Source: JAEUMY01 sp031394355
GTDB lineage: Bacteria > Pseudomonadota > Gammaproteobacteria > Burkholderiales > Usitatibacteraceae
NCBI GenBank assembly: GCA_031394355.1
Contig: JANNSU010000082.1
Span: 1-36,822, forward strand
Length of the DNA stretch: 36,822 nucleotides
Direction: 5' to 3'
Shown: piece by piece, positions 22,886 to 31,214 of the stretch
Layout: the number at the start of each line of letters is the position of its first letter
Numbering within the stretch: the first letter of the stretch is position 1
The notes under the pieces: generated by a model
The model's database searches: none
The model's input: the letters and a program-made list of their open reading frames with translations, nothing else
Told to the model about the DNA's origin: nothing
Position numbers and translations under genes: made by a program

Positions 22886-23917
22886 TCAGGTCGCTGGAAT
22901 GATCAGCTCTGCCCTACGCAGCAATGATGCAGGCAGCTTCACATTCATGGTCTTTGCCGTTGAGAGATTGACCGACAGCCGAAAGCGTCTTGGATATTCA
23001 ACTGGTATCTGGCTCACGGGTGTTCCCCGCAACAGCGCGACGGTCTGACGGGCGAAGGCTTCCACCGCGTCCTCGATGGCCGCCTCGTAACTCATCAGGC
23101 CGCCGTTCCGTACCAGACGGGAGAGGGAGTGGATGGCGGGTTTGCCGGTCTGGTTGAGAGTCGTGGCGACAGCCGGGCCTTCAAGCGTTATGAGTCTGAT
23201 GCGTGGAACGACAAAGGCGTCTACGTTGTTGCGAATATTCGCAACAGCGCGATGCAGTGTCGGTAAATCATCCGCTGCTATGGGGGAGAGACGAAGTCCG
23301 AGCGCACCCGCGCTAGCTTGCAACTCATCTAATGGCTCATCCTCTTTGAAGAAAACGCTGTCAACCAAGATGCCGACGGTGCGTACCCGAGGAGAGAAAT
23401 CCCTCAGAAGTTCCAGACGCTTGGCGTGGAGGGGCACTCCACTCAGAAAGCCAGTCATTCGTGGGTGACCGATGAGGCGGGGAGTGTCAGCTTCGGCAAT
23501 TCTGGGAAGTTGCGAGGTGTGATACAGCGCTGGGAAGTCGAATGGGTGCTGCAATAAGGCGCGAGCAATGCGCAAGTTCGTCATGATGGCAAGACGGGGA
23601 TGCGATTGGATCAGCTTGCGCACTTCACCATCCACATAGGGCAAGATCCTCGACTCCTCAAGACCTGTCACGCGGATGGGCCAGAAGTGAAAGTCCTGCT
23701 TTTTGAAATCTTTCAAAAGCAGGTCCGCGCAATGGGACAAGTATCGATCGAAGGCTTGGCGGGCACCTTCTGTGTCAATGTCGACGAAAAACACCTTGGC
23801 ATCACGGACAGCTTTGACCTGCGGCGCGCTACTGCGTGCTAGCGTGGACCATAGAGCCATCGAGACCAAAAACTGGCGCCTGCCCAAATGGCTTGACCGT
23901 GTGGCCGATGGATTCAC
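22886..23917 (-). CDS. ABC-type substrate-binding protein with Tat-like signal (343 aa)
   Basis: AGGTGACAA before GTG 23917 is a good ribosome site. The N-terminus has GRRQFLVSMALWSTLA, a twin-arginine-like export signal. The body resembles the COG2984-type periplasmic binding proteins: RLELLRDFSPRVRTVGILVD, LPTLHRAVANIRNNVDAFVVPR and SYEAAIEDAVEAFARQTVALLRG. No permease or ATPase gene is adjacent. It stands 36 bp ahead of the hybrid kinase on the same strand, which suggests a sensory rather than transport role. A palindrome copy lies in the gene (read ANIR). The ligand is unknown. Confidence 0.82.
   Translation of the reverse strand: MNPSATRSSHLGRRQFLVSMALWSTLARSSAPQVKAVRDAKVFFVDIDTEGARQAFDRYLSHCADLLLKDFKKQDFHFWPIRVTGLEESRILPYVDGEVRKLIQSHPRLAIMTNLRIARALLQHPFDFPALYHTSQLPRIAEADTPRLIGHPRMTGFLSGVPLHAKRLELLRDFSPRVRTVGILVDSVFFKEDEPLDELQASAGALGLRLSPIAADDLPTLHRAVANIRNNVDAFVVPRIRLITLEGPAVATTLNQTGKPAIHSLSRLVRNGGLMSYEAAIEDAVEAFARQTVALLRGTPVSQIPVEYPRRFRLSVNLSTAKTMNVKLPASLLRRAELIIPAT
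23231..23242. repeat. Iterated palindrome GCGAATATTCGC, copy 8
   Basis: Exact copy in the substrate-binding protein gene, extended to a perfect 18-bp palindrome, GTTGCGAATATTCGCAAC; read as Ala-Asn-Ile-Arg. Confidence 0.9.
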
Positions 23918-24014
23918 TTGTCACCTATCTGTATTCTTGCGTACATGGCGTTTGACCATACCCAATAAAGTAAACGGTGCCAAGTAGCCATAACCACGAA
24001 AGGGAGTTTCAAAA

Positions 24015-24419
24015 ATGATCAAGAAACCACTGAGGGACAAGAATCACTACTTTATCGTTATCGTTATGCCTCGGCAGCCGGATACCGAAGACGAGATCTT
24101 AGGGGACGCGGTCATTCGCCCCAGATTCAGCAGCACGGTGCATTTGCGGGAGTACCAAGAGCTGGACGCCTCGAAGACGGGTGTGGATGTCACTGTCTAT
24201 CATTCTCCAGGGGCTGCCACGGCCGACGGAAAGGGTGATCCAGGCGTCAGCAATCAGGCGGGAGGGCCGGACGCCTCGAAGTACCAGATTTTCATTCGTG
24301 ACCTCAATTCCGGCATCGATGGCGATGAAGCTCTTTTGCGGGAGTGGGTGAAGAAGCTCGTCGCCAGTGAGTTTCCGAAACACCTGTACTACCAGCTCTG
24401 CTGCGCGGATGTGACCTGA
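24015..24419 (+). CDS. Unknown 134-aa protein heading a three-gene run
   Basis: AAAGGGAG lies just upstream of ATG 24015. The protein is soluble, with an early strand HYFIVIVMPRQPD, a central Gly/Ala/Asp loop (SPGAATADGKGDPGVS), the strand KYQIFIRDLNSGI and a helical end, finishing with a Cys pair in YYQLCCADVT. There is no signal peptide or catalytic motif that I recognise. The next gene starts 16 bp later, so it is probably co-transcribed with the 2-oxoglutarate oxygenase and the PAP2-fold enzyme. Its divergent neighbour is the binding-protein gene at 22886-23917. It could be a substrate or accessory protein of the oxygenase, but nothing here proves this. Confidence 0.7.
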   Translation: MIKKPLRDKNHYFIVIVMPRQPDTEDEILGDAVIRPRFSSTVHLREYQELDASKTGVDVTVYHSPGAATADGKGDPGVSNQAGGPDASKYQIFIRDLNSGIDGDEALLREWVKKLVASEFPKHLYYQLCCADVT

Positions 24420-24435
24420 GCGGCGAGCGGCCCGC

Positions 24436-25047
24436 ATGCTCTATACCTTCGGGTCCGACGGTGCCGCCGCAGCGCACTCGGACGGCAATGAGCCCTTGGA
24501 TTGGCAGAATGACCATGTCTGCGATGTTCATGTCCTGCCAAATTGGCTGAGTGCGGAGGAGCGCATAGGGGTAAAGGCGCTTGCACATGATCAGCGCTGG
24601 CATCGGGCAAGATTGCGCGACGCGCTACGCGACGCAAGAGAGTCCGATTGCGCATGGCTGGAATGGGCTGATTCCACGCGGTGGTTGTACGAGAAACTGG
24701 CGAGCACCTTCGTGGGCGCGAATCGAACCTATCGGTTCGAGTTGCGAGGCATGAATGAAGCGCCCCAGTTAGTGCGCTATAGGCAGGGTGGTCACTTGTC
24801 ATGGCATCAAGATGTTGGCTTGGCAGGCGCGTCTGTGCGCAAGCTGGCGCTTGTCGCCCTTGTGGAGCGGGATTCTGATTGCGCTGGGGGCACACTGCAG
24901 TTTCTCGGTGACGAAGACAGGCCCGTTGCGATGCAGCCAGGCGCTGCAGTGATCTTTCCGCCGTTTCTTGCTCATCGGGTGACGCCGATCACGGCGGGAA
25001 ACAGATTGTCCCTAGTCGCCTGGGCGGTTGGCCCGGCATTTTGTTGA
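24436..25047 (+). CDS. 2-oxoglutarate/Fe(II)-dependent oxygenase, prolyl-4-hydroxylase-like (203 aa)
   Basis: The iron ligands are clear: H124-Q-D126 in GHLSWHQDVG and distal H180 in FLAHRVTP, with R190 in GNRLSLVAW as the 2-oxoglutarate-binding Arg, spaced as in P4H enzymes. VRYRQGG and GGTLQFLGD are typical surrounding blocks. The first ~95 residues are charged and helical. The enzyme should hydroxylate a protein, peptide or small molecule using O2 and 2-oxoglutarate. It sits between an unknown 134-aa protein and a PAP2/haloperoxidase-fold enzyme, in one apparent operon. Confidence 0.88.
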   Translation: MLYTFGSDGAAAAHSDGNEPLDWQNDHVCDVHVLPNWLSAEERIGVKALAHDQRWHRARLRDALRDARESDCAWLEWADSTRWLYEKLASTFVGANRTYRFELRGMNEAPQLVRYRQGGHLSWHQDVGLAGASVRKLALVALVERDSDCAGGTLQFLGDEDRPVAMQPGAAVIFPPFLAHRVTPITAGNRLSLVAWAVGPAFC

Positions 25048-25054
25048 GTTTCTC

Positions 25055-25897
25055 ATGCCCATAGATTTGGACGACATTCAGCCCGACCAGCTTTGCCGCA
25101 TGTTGAGCAGCCCTCCTCAGGACAACCCCATTTTTTCGCCTGGTGCCTGTTGGAACAAGAGCTATCTGGACATTCTGAAGCATGTTCGCGCAGGGCCACC
25201 TGAGTACGTAAATCCTGATTGGCTGCCCAGAAGAATTGAGGCAACGCCGCTCCTGGTGCAGATTCCGGGACGCATGCCGGAGGCGCACGAGGTTGCCACT
25301 TTGTGGGCGTACAAGAGCGCATTCCGAGCGCGATTGCGAGAAGAAATTCTGGCGCAAGATGGCAACTCCATAGGCCCGGTGCTTGATCCACTGGTTAAGA
25401 AGATTCAATCAAAGGGTGGCAATGCGAACCTGATGCTCAGCCATCTTGACAGCCCTCTCGCCAGGCTTCACGAAGCAACGATTGCGGTCGTCGCGCAGCA
25501 GAAACTGCTTTTCAATCGAGCCAGGCCCTGGCAGACCATTCCGGGATTGGGCACAGTGGTGTCTCACCCCATGCATGCTTCTTATCCCAGCGGGCATGCC
25601 ACGGAAGCATTCTGCCGCGCCCTAATCTGGTGTGCAGCCTTGAGCCAGGTGTCCTATTGCGTGCAGCTAAGCGAAGTCATGGCGGCCATGATCCATCAGG
25701 CCAACAGGGTTGCGGTAAATCGGGAGATTGGCGGAGTCCACTATCCCTCCGACACCATGGCAGGCATTGAACTGGCGCAAAGGATTGTTGCGCTGGCTGC
25801 CCCCAAAGTAATTGGTTCTGGCCCGAACTCTTATACGAAAGAGTTCATCGCATTCAAATTGGAAATAGAGGCGTTGTTCGCGGACTGTGAGCTTTAG
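25055..25897 (+). CDS. PAP2 / vanadium haloperoxidase-fold enzyme (280 aa)
   Basis: All three parts of the PAP2 signature are present: K150-x6-R157-P158 in KLLFNRARPW, P178-SGH181, and R223-x5-H229-x3-D233 in NREIGGVHYPSD. These residues bind phosphate or vanadate. The protein has no transmembrane helices or signal peptide, unlike lipid phosphatases of the family, so a soluble acid phosphatase or vanadium haloperoxidase is more likely; sequence alone cannot decide. I prefer ATG 25055 (7 bp after the oxygenase stop) to the TTG at 25028. It is the last gene of the run with the oxygenase. Confidence 0.82.
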   Translation: MPIDLDDIQPDQLCRMLSSPPQDNPIFSPGACWNKSYLDILKHVRAGPPEYVNPDWLPRRIEATPLLVQIPGRMPEAHEVATLWAYKSAFRARLREEILAQDGNSIGPVLDPLVKKIQSKGGNANLMLSHLDSPLARLHEATIAVVAQQKLLFNRARPWQTIPGLGTVVSHPMHASYPSGHATEAFCRALIWCAALSQVSYCVQLSEVMAAMIHQANRVAVNREIGGVHYPSDTMAGIELAQRIVALAAPKVIGSGPNSYTKEFIAFKLEIEALFADCEL

Positions 25898-25991
25898 CCT
25901 TCCCCGCCTTTGCTGCAGTCGCTCGTCTCGGGGCGGCACGCGAGTATGCAGAGGTGTTGTTCAGTATTGATGACGCCTGCTGGTACCGCTG

Positions 25992-26026
25992 CCACCTGCA
26001 TTTCACCCCCCACCACCTGCATTTCA
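25992..26026. repeat. Direct repeat of 14 bp with 21-bp period
   Basis: CCACCTGCATTTCA occurs at 25992-26005 and exactly at 26013-26026. The 21-bp spacing equals two helical turns. It lies about 80-115 bp upstream of the ABC ATPase start and could be a regulator site. Confidence 0.7.
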
Positions 26027-26106
26027 TCCTTTCCCGGCTGAACTTCCCGCCCACCTCGCCTAACCTCGCACCATTCCAAATTTGCACATTGCGCGAGGGG
26101 TGGGCC

Positions 26107-26967
26107 ATGTTGTCGATACAGAACGTCACCAAGAGCTACGGAAAAGTCACGGCCGTCAGCGATCTGTCACTGGAGCTGTCTCCCGGCGTGGTCGGGCTGA
26201 TCGGTCACAACGGGGCGGGCAAGACGACGCTCATGCAGATGATTGCGACACTCTCGCGGCCGACATCGGGGAGCATCCGCTTCAAGGGTGCAGATGTGGT
26301 GAAGTCGCCTGAGGTGATCCGCCGGCGGCTGGGATTTCTGCCGCAGGATTTCGGTGTCTATCCGCATCTCACGGCGCGTGAGTTCCTGCAATATTTCGCT
26401 GCGCTGAAAGGTGTCACGGAGCGGGGACGGATCCAGCATCTGCTGGAGCTGGTGAACCTGCATGAACATGCGGACCGCATGGCGGCCACGTTCTCCGGCG
26501 GCATGCGTCAGCGGCTGGGCATCGCGCAGGCGCTGTTGAATGATCCGGACATTCTGATTGTCGACGAGCCAACTGCTGGGCTGGACCCGGGCGAGCGGCT
26601 GCGCTTCCGCCATCTGCTGGCCGAGATCGGCTTCGAGAAATTGGTGATCGTGTCCACGCACATCGTGTCGGACATCGAGAACATGGCGCAGCAGATTGCG
26701 GTGATGAGTGCCGGGAAGCTGATCGCGTTCGAGACGCCGGAGTCGATTCTTTCCAGCGCGCGCGGGCAGGTGTGGGAGATGACGGTGGATGCGCCGTCGT
26801 ACACCGAGCTCGCCGCCACGAAGAAGGTGTTGCAGGCGCAGCGCGAGGGGGATCGTTATCTGCTCAGGCTGGTGCAGGGCTCGGCGCCGTCGCTGGATGC
26901 CAAATCTGTGGAGCCCAGCCTGGAGGAAGCGTTGATGACGTCGCAGTATCTCGCGCAGGCGGCTTGA
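26107..26967 (+). CDS. ABC transporter ATP-binding protein (286 aa)
   Basis: ATG 26107 follows GAGGGG and begins the canonical MLSIQNVTKSYG; the longer frame is unsupported. Walker A is GHNGAGKTT at 33-41, the Q-loop is Q80, the signature is SGG at 130-132 in FSGGMRQRLG, and Walker B is LIVDEP (D153, E154). The D-loop GLD and the switch His in VSTH follow. The C-terminal ~70 residues are an extension typical of exporter-type (DrrA/CcmA-like) ATPases. It pairs with the membrane protein that follows, 37 bp downstream. The substrate is unknown. Confidence 0.92.
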   Translation: MLSIQNVTKSYGKVTAVSDLSLELSPGVVGLIGHNGAGKTTLMQMIATLSRPTSGSIRFKGADVVKSPEVIRRRLGFLPQDFGVYPHLTAREFLQYFAALKGVTERGRIQHLLELVNLHEHADRMAATFSGGMRQRLGIAQALLNDPDILIVDEPTAGLDPGERLRFRHLLAEIGFEKLVIVSTHIVSDIENMAQQIAVMSAGKLIAFETPESILSSARGQVWEMTVDAPSYTELAATKKVLQAQREGDRYLLRLVQGSAPSLDAKSVEPSLEEALMTSQYLAQAA

Positions 26968-27004
26968 TCATGGATGCGAATTCTTGCATTACTGGAGAAG
27001 TGAC

Positions 27005-28630
27005 ATGAGCACCACACTCTCCCTTCCTTCCTCTCCCCAGCCGATTGCAACCTTGCGCGCGCAAGGCGCTGGCACCTTCGCCATTCTCGGTGCCATGGTC
27101 GCCAACGAAGTCCGTCTGCGTACTCGCAGGCTTTCCACCATCGTCGTGTTCCTGGTCGTGGTGGCGCTAACCTGGTCCATGGTGGCAGACCCGGCCGGTG
27201 GGCACACCATGATATCGAGCAAAGGCGTACGCCTGCTCTATAGCAGCGAGACACTTGCCCTGGGCAGTGCGGTGTTGACGAGTTTCATCGCCGGCATCGC
27301 GAGCTTCTATCTCGCGCGCGGCCGGGTCCGGGAAGATCTGGTGCATGGCACGGGCAGCATTCTCGCCACCACGCCGGTGAGCAACGCGCTGATCGTGTTC
27401 GCGCGCTGGCTGGGTGCGGTCACCTATCTGGCGGCACTCATGGGTGCCGTGATGTTGACCATGATGGTCCTGCAGTCGGTGCGGGGTGAAGGCCCGGTGC
27501 AGCCACTGGTGTATCTGCGTACGTATGCATTGCTGCTGCTGCCCTCCGTCATGTTCGCGGCAGCGGTTGCCATCCTCTGCGACTCGATTCCGTTCTTGAT
27601 GGGCAAGCTGGGCGACGTGCTGTACTTCATTTTGTGGATGGGTCAGTTTGGCACCATGCCGCAGACCATTACACGGGAGTCGCAAAGCATGCCCTGGCTG
27701 TCGGCGCTGGATTTCTCCGGCCTGGCCACTGCAGTCCACGGGCTCAAACAAGTATTTGGCACCAGCTCGTTCTCGTTCGGCGGCTCCACGTTCAACCCTG
27801 CACTGGCCCCCATCGAGCTGGGCAACTACTGGACATGGGAAATGGTGGCCATGCGGCTCATCTCCATGTTGCTTACTCTGCTGCCCTTGCTGCCCGCCAT
27901 CTGGTTCTTCCACCGCTATTCGCCGGACAAGGTGAAGGGCGGCGCCAAGAAGCGCACGTCGATCTATGCCTGGGCCAACAATCTGCTGCGTCCGGTGACG
28001 CGGGTGCTGCTGCCGTTCCTGGCTTTGGCTGTGCGTCTGCCCACGCTGCTTGGGCAGGTCATTGCCGACATGGTGCTGGTGCTCATGGCCAATCCCATCG
28101 CTGCAGTGGCGCTTGCCGGGCTCTGGCTTGCGGGCCTCATCACCACGGAGGCGGGGCTAACGGGCATGGCGTATATCGGCATTGCGGTATGGGGCGTGTT
28201 GATCTGCGATGTAGCGGTGCGTGACTACCAATCCGGCACGGAGGCACTGACTGCGGCGGTGCCCGGCGGTGCATCACGACGGTTCAGCCGCCAGCTCGTC
28301 GTCACGTGGCTGCTTGGCGTGCTGTACACCGCACCTGTGCTGACGCACTGGGTGGTGACAGCGCCGTTCCGAGCGGGTGTGCTGCTGACGGCCGTGTTCA
28401 CGCTCGGTGCCATCGCCAGCCTGCTGGGGCGAACGACGAAGAACAGCCGCGCTTTCCTCGCGCTCTTTCTGTTCGGCCTCTATCTCACCACGCAGATCAA
28501 AGGCATTCCCTGGTTTGATGCGTTGGGTACGTACGGTTTCGCGACGACGAGGACAACACTCACCTATCTCGCAGCAGGTGCGGCGGCGGTGGTGCTCGGC
28601 TGGGCCTACAACCGGCGGCTCGCGCGATGA
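27005..28630 (+). CDS. ABC-2-type transporter permease (541 aa)
   Basis: GGAGAAGTGAC before ATG 27005 supports this start rather than 26984. The protein has roughly a dozen hydrophobic segments, including RRLSTIVVFLVVVALTW near the N-terminus and paired helices to the end, the pattern of a large ABC-2 or fused permease. It has no ATPase motif of its own and depends on the preceding ATP-binding protein, with which it forms an operon. An export role is likely; the cargo is not predictable. The stop lies next to that of the convergent gene at 28632. Confidence 0.87.
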   Translation: MSTTLSLPSSPQPIATLRAQGAGTFAILGAMVANEVRLRTRRLSTIVVFLVVVALTWSMVADPAGGHTMISSKGVRLLYSSETLALGSAVLTSFIAGIASFYLARGRVREDLVHGTGSILATTPVSNALIVFARWLGAVTYLAALMGAVMLTMMVLQSVRGEGPVQPLVYLRTYALLLLPSVMFAAAVAILCDSIPFLMGKLGDVLYFILWMGQFGTMPQTITRESQSMPWLSALDFSGLATAVHGLKQVFGTSSFSFGGSTFNPALAPIELGNYWTWEMVAMRLISMLLTLLPLLPAIWFFHRYSPDKVKGGAKKRTSIYAWANNLLRPVTRVLLPFLALAVRLPTLLGQVIADMVLVLMANPIAAVALAGLWLAGLITTEAGLTGMAYIGIAVWGVLICDVAVRDYQSGTEALTAAVPGGASRRFSRQLVVTWLLGVLYTAPVLTHWVVTAPFRAGVLLTAVFTLGAIASLLGRTTKNSRAFLALFLFGLYLTTQIKGIPWFDALGTYGFATTRTTLTYLAAGAAAVVLGWAYNRRLAR

Positions 28631-28631
28631 A

Positions 28632-29096
28632 CTATGTGGTGATGAACGTCAGCCCGAGGCTTGCGAAGTTTCGCTCCAGCTTGAGCGCGTTCTTGAAATC
28701 GGTGTGGGTGACTTCCCAGAGGTTGCCGCGCGCGCCGGTCACATGCACCGATAGCCAATCGGGATAGACACCGAGAATCACCGGTACTGCGAATATTCGC
28801 GTGACGCCGGGCTCGGCGTAGTTCGGATAGTCGCGTATTCGCCGGGGCAGGGCTTTGTATTCTTCTGCGCTGTAGGCTTGTCCGTCCTCCTGGCAGCGGG
28901 TGCCCGGCGGAATGTGAATCAGCGGCAGTTCAAGCCGCTCGAATAGCTCCAGCAGCCCGCTCTCCCCCGGCGCAAAGCGCAGCCTGCCGTAAAGCGAATC
29001 GCCGTCATTGGCATGCCCGCCGTGAGCGAAGAAGAATCGGAAGCCCTTCAGCTCGCGGTTCCAGCGTTCGGCGGTCTCAGTCGATGGCGATGTCAT
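28632..29096 (-). CDS. Unknown cytoplasmic protein (154 aa)
   Basis: GGGGAGAGGATC before ATG 29096 is a strong ribosome site, so I prefer this to the longer frame from 29141. The protein is soluble and Gly/Arg-rich with segments such as RFFFAHGGHANDGDSLYGRL, FAVPVILGVYPDWLSVHVTG and a closing LKLERNFASLGLTFITT. I recognise no family or catalytic motif. It converges on the ABC permease gene. A palindrome copy in the gene is read as RIFA. Confidence 0.7.
   Translation of the reverse strand: MTSPSTETAERWNRELKGFRFFFAHGGHANDGDSLYGRLRFAPGESGLLELFERLELPLIHIPPGTRCQEDGQAYSAEEYKALPRRIRDYPNYAEPGVTRIFAVPVILGVYPDWLSVHVTGARGNLWEVTHTDFKNALKLERNFASLGLTFITT
28789..28800. repeat. Iterated palindrome GCGAATATTCGC, copy 9
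   Basis: Exact copy in the 154-aa gene on the minus strand, read as Arg-Ile-Phe-Ala. Confidence 0.9.
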
Positions 29097-29204
29097 GATC
29101 CTCTCCCCGTTGCCGGCATAGCTTAACGAAGGGATTGGCATGCTGTCTTGTACGGCATAGATTGTCGGGGGTGGTCGAAGTCGGTTCAGTCAAGCGGAGG
29201 GATC

Positions 29205-30131
29205 TTGGGCGAGCGTGTCATCGAGTTTGTCATCGGGCTGGTTTGCCTGGGCATAGCCGTCCTGATGGCGATGGGCACTCGCCATAACTATCAGGAGTAC
29301 GCCCGCACCCAGGACTTCACAGAATGGGCCGTGAGTCCGGGCAAGCTCAAGTCGCTGCAACTCACGCCTGCCATCAATCGATCGGTATGGCGCTACCGCG
29401 TGGATGGCGAATATTCGTATGAGCACAATGGCGTCGTCCATACGGATACCAATGTTGATTTCGCCAATCCCCGCTTTGAGGATGTCAGCAGGGCGCAAGC
29501 CTGGGTGGAGGCCGTGCTGGATGTCCAGGGTCGCGTCACGTGGGAGCGCAAGGCCTACGGTGATCTGGAAGCGTGGGTGATGCTGCCACCGGATCTCCCC
29601 ATCAAGGTTCGGCACTCCACCACCCGACCGGATACCGCGACCTTGTCCGACACACCACCGCTGGCAGATATCCTGAGCTGGATTGTCATGGTGCTGCTGG
29701 GCTTGATGACGGCGATGTTTGCACTCACCGGGCCCGTGATGCTGTATGCGGCTTTCATGCCGCCGGACAAGCTGCCCACTAAAGCCGCTCTAGCGATGGG
29801 AAACGCGGAACTGCCTCGGGTACCTTTTCGCCAGCGTGATCGGTACGCGTCACTGCTGGAGGCGGCACTGCAGGCGGCCGCTGCCTTGCGTGCGGCAGAG
29901 GGTGGCTTCCCGGCACTGGACAGCATCGTGGAGACACTTCAAGCCGAGCAGTCTGCAGCGCATTCGGAACAGATGCGTCAGCGCCGAATGTCACTGCATT
30001 TGCGCCGAAGCATTGATCTGAAGGGCGACACACCCGAACAGGCAAGTCTTGATCAGGCATTGAGCAATCTGGATGAGTTTCTCAAATCGAATCTCGTAGT
30101 CCCGGACCCCAACAGGCGTGAGACCGGGTGA
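29205..30131 (+). CDS. DUF3592-like membrane protein (308 aa)
   Basis: I place the start at TTG 29205 because GGAGG ends 4 nt before it; GTG 29217 is an alternative, and the earlier ATG 29148 lacks a ribosome site. One helix opens the protein (VIEFVIGLVCLGIAVLMAM) and one lies near the middle (IVMVLLGLMTAMFALTGPVML). The extracellular part between them is beta-rich (WRYRVDGEYSYEHNG, and an NPRFEDVSRA turn), resembling DUF3592-type proteins. A helical cytoplasmic tail ends it. The next gene starts 27 bp later, so the two form a pair. Function unknown. Confidence 0.7.
   Translation: MGERVIEFVIGLVCLGIAVLMAMGTRHNYQEYARTQDFTEWAVSPGKLKSLQLTPAINRSVWRYRVDGEYSYEHNGVVHTDTNVDFANPRFEDVSRAQAWVEAVLDVQGRVTWERKAYGDLEAWVMLPPDLPIKVRHSTTRPDTATLSDTPPLADILSWIVMVLLGLMTAMFALTGPVMLYAAFMPPDKLPTKAALAMGNAELPRVPFRQRDRYASLLEAALQAAAALRAAEGGFPALDSIVETLQAEQSAAHSEQMRQRRMSLHLRRSIDLKGDTPEQASLDQALSNLDEFLKSNLVVPDPNRRETG
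29407..29418. repeat. One-mismatch copy of the iterated palindrome
   Basis: GCGAATATTCGT differs at the last base only. It lies in the DUF3592-like gene, read as Gly-Glu-Tyr-Ser-Tyr. Confidence 0.7.
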
Positions 30132-30158
30132 GCCACCCGTAAGAATGGGAACCTGACC

Positions 30159-31205
30159 ATGGATGAGCCGCTCTTCAACGACCGCCGCTTTCGCGCACGC
30201 CATGTCGTGGCGATGCTGGTGCATCTGCCGATGACTGCGTTGCTGTTGTGGATGATGCTGGAGGCGCGGGTGGCAGGCGCCTTCAATATCGTCTGGCTGT
30301 ACTTCGCGCTGTTCGTGTTCTGGCCCGGTGTTTTCATCGCCGGCGCGTGCATGGAGCCCTGGATGGAGGGTGCGCGAAAGTACCTGTTGTTTCGGGTTCT
30401 GCTCATCGTCGACTGCGCGCTGGCCGTGGCACCGATGCTCATCCTTGCCTGGCTGATGCTGGCCTGGATGCTGGGATCCTGGCCAGGGTTCTTCAAGGTG
30501 CCTTTCCAGCTCTACAGCATCAGTCTCTTTGTGGAGACGGCAGGTGGCGCATTGGCGATCATGATCCTGTGCGGACTGTATGCCTGGGCGGCGTTGAGGA
30601 TCATCGCAGTCTTGCTGCTCAAAGGCTCGGCCGCTACCAACGAAGACATGCTGGGCGAGCTTGCGCCCACCGGTGCCGCACCTCCGGAGACGTTTCGACC
30701 GCTGCCACCCGAAGACGACATCATGTCGCCGCATTTCGTGCCGCCGCCCGTGGTGCGCCCGCCCCCACCTGCGCCGGTGGTGGTGGAGAAGCCGGAGCCT
30801 CCGTATCACGAGCGGCCGCCTGAACTCCGAAACCATTTCGTTCATGGCGAGTGGCGGCCAAAACTGGACTACAACTACTTCTTTGTGAAGGACGAGGCCC
30901 AGAAGGCGCGCTGCCGCGAGGTGGGCTGGCCGGCGTTCGAGTGGGTGCTCCGCACCGAGCCCTCGCGTGAAGAAGTGGTTCGGATGATCACGCTGCTGCC
31001 CGCACTGGCAGCGGTGCTCGACGCGAACACGGCTGCGTCGGCGCGGCGCTGGCTGGAGCGCTTTGCGCAAGACCCGCGGTCGTGGACGGTAGACGTGACG
31101 CCGCGCGACTATGGCGACCCCGATCAGATCACAGTCTCCTTTGCGGAGGCCGCAAAGCAGGCCCTGCGTCAGTGGGATGACGAGCGCCGATCGCTGGTGC
31201 AATGA
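30159..31205 (+). CDS. Membrane protein with proline-rich linker (348 aa)
   Basis: Four hydrophobic segments lie in the first 155 residues (VVAMLVHLPMTALLLWMML; IVWLYFALFVFWPGVFIAG; VLLIVDCALAVAPMLILAWL; a final one near 125-150). They are followed by a Pro-rich linker (VPPPVVRPPPPAPVVV) and a soluble C-terminal domain of about 120 residues with an aromatic DYNYFFVKDEAQ start. The topology suggests a membrane anchor presenting a cytoplasmic domain. It pairs with the DUF3592-like gene upstream. I do not recognise the family. Confidence 0.72.
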   Translation: MDEPLFNDRRFRARHVVAMLVHLPMTALLLWMMLEARVAGAFNIVWLYFALFVFWPGVFIAGACMEPWMEGARKYLLFRVLLIVDCALAVAPMLILAWLMLAWMLGSWPGFFKVPFQLYSISLFVETAGGALAIMILCGLYAWAALRIIAVLLLKGSAATNEDMLGELAPTGAAPPETFRPLPPEDDIMSPHFVPPPVVRPPPPAPVVVEKPEPPYHERPPELRNHFVHGEWRPKLDYNYFFVKDEAQKARCREVGWPAFEWVLRTEPSREEVVRMITLLPALAAVLDANTAASARRWLERFAQDPRSWTVDVTPRDYGDPDQITVSFAEAAKQALRQWDDERRSLVQ

Positions 31206-31214
31206 GGGGAATCG

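Noticed and set aside
26974..26985. GCGAATTCTTGC as a further palindrome copy
   Set aside because: It differs from the consensus at several bases and is not self-complementary.
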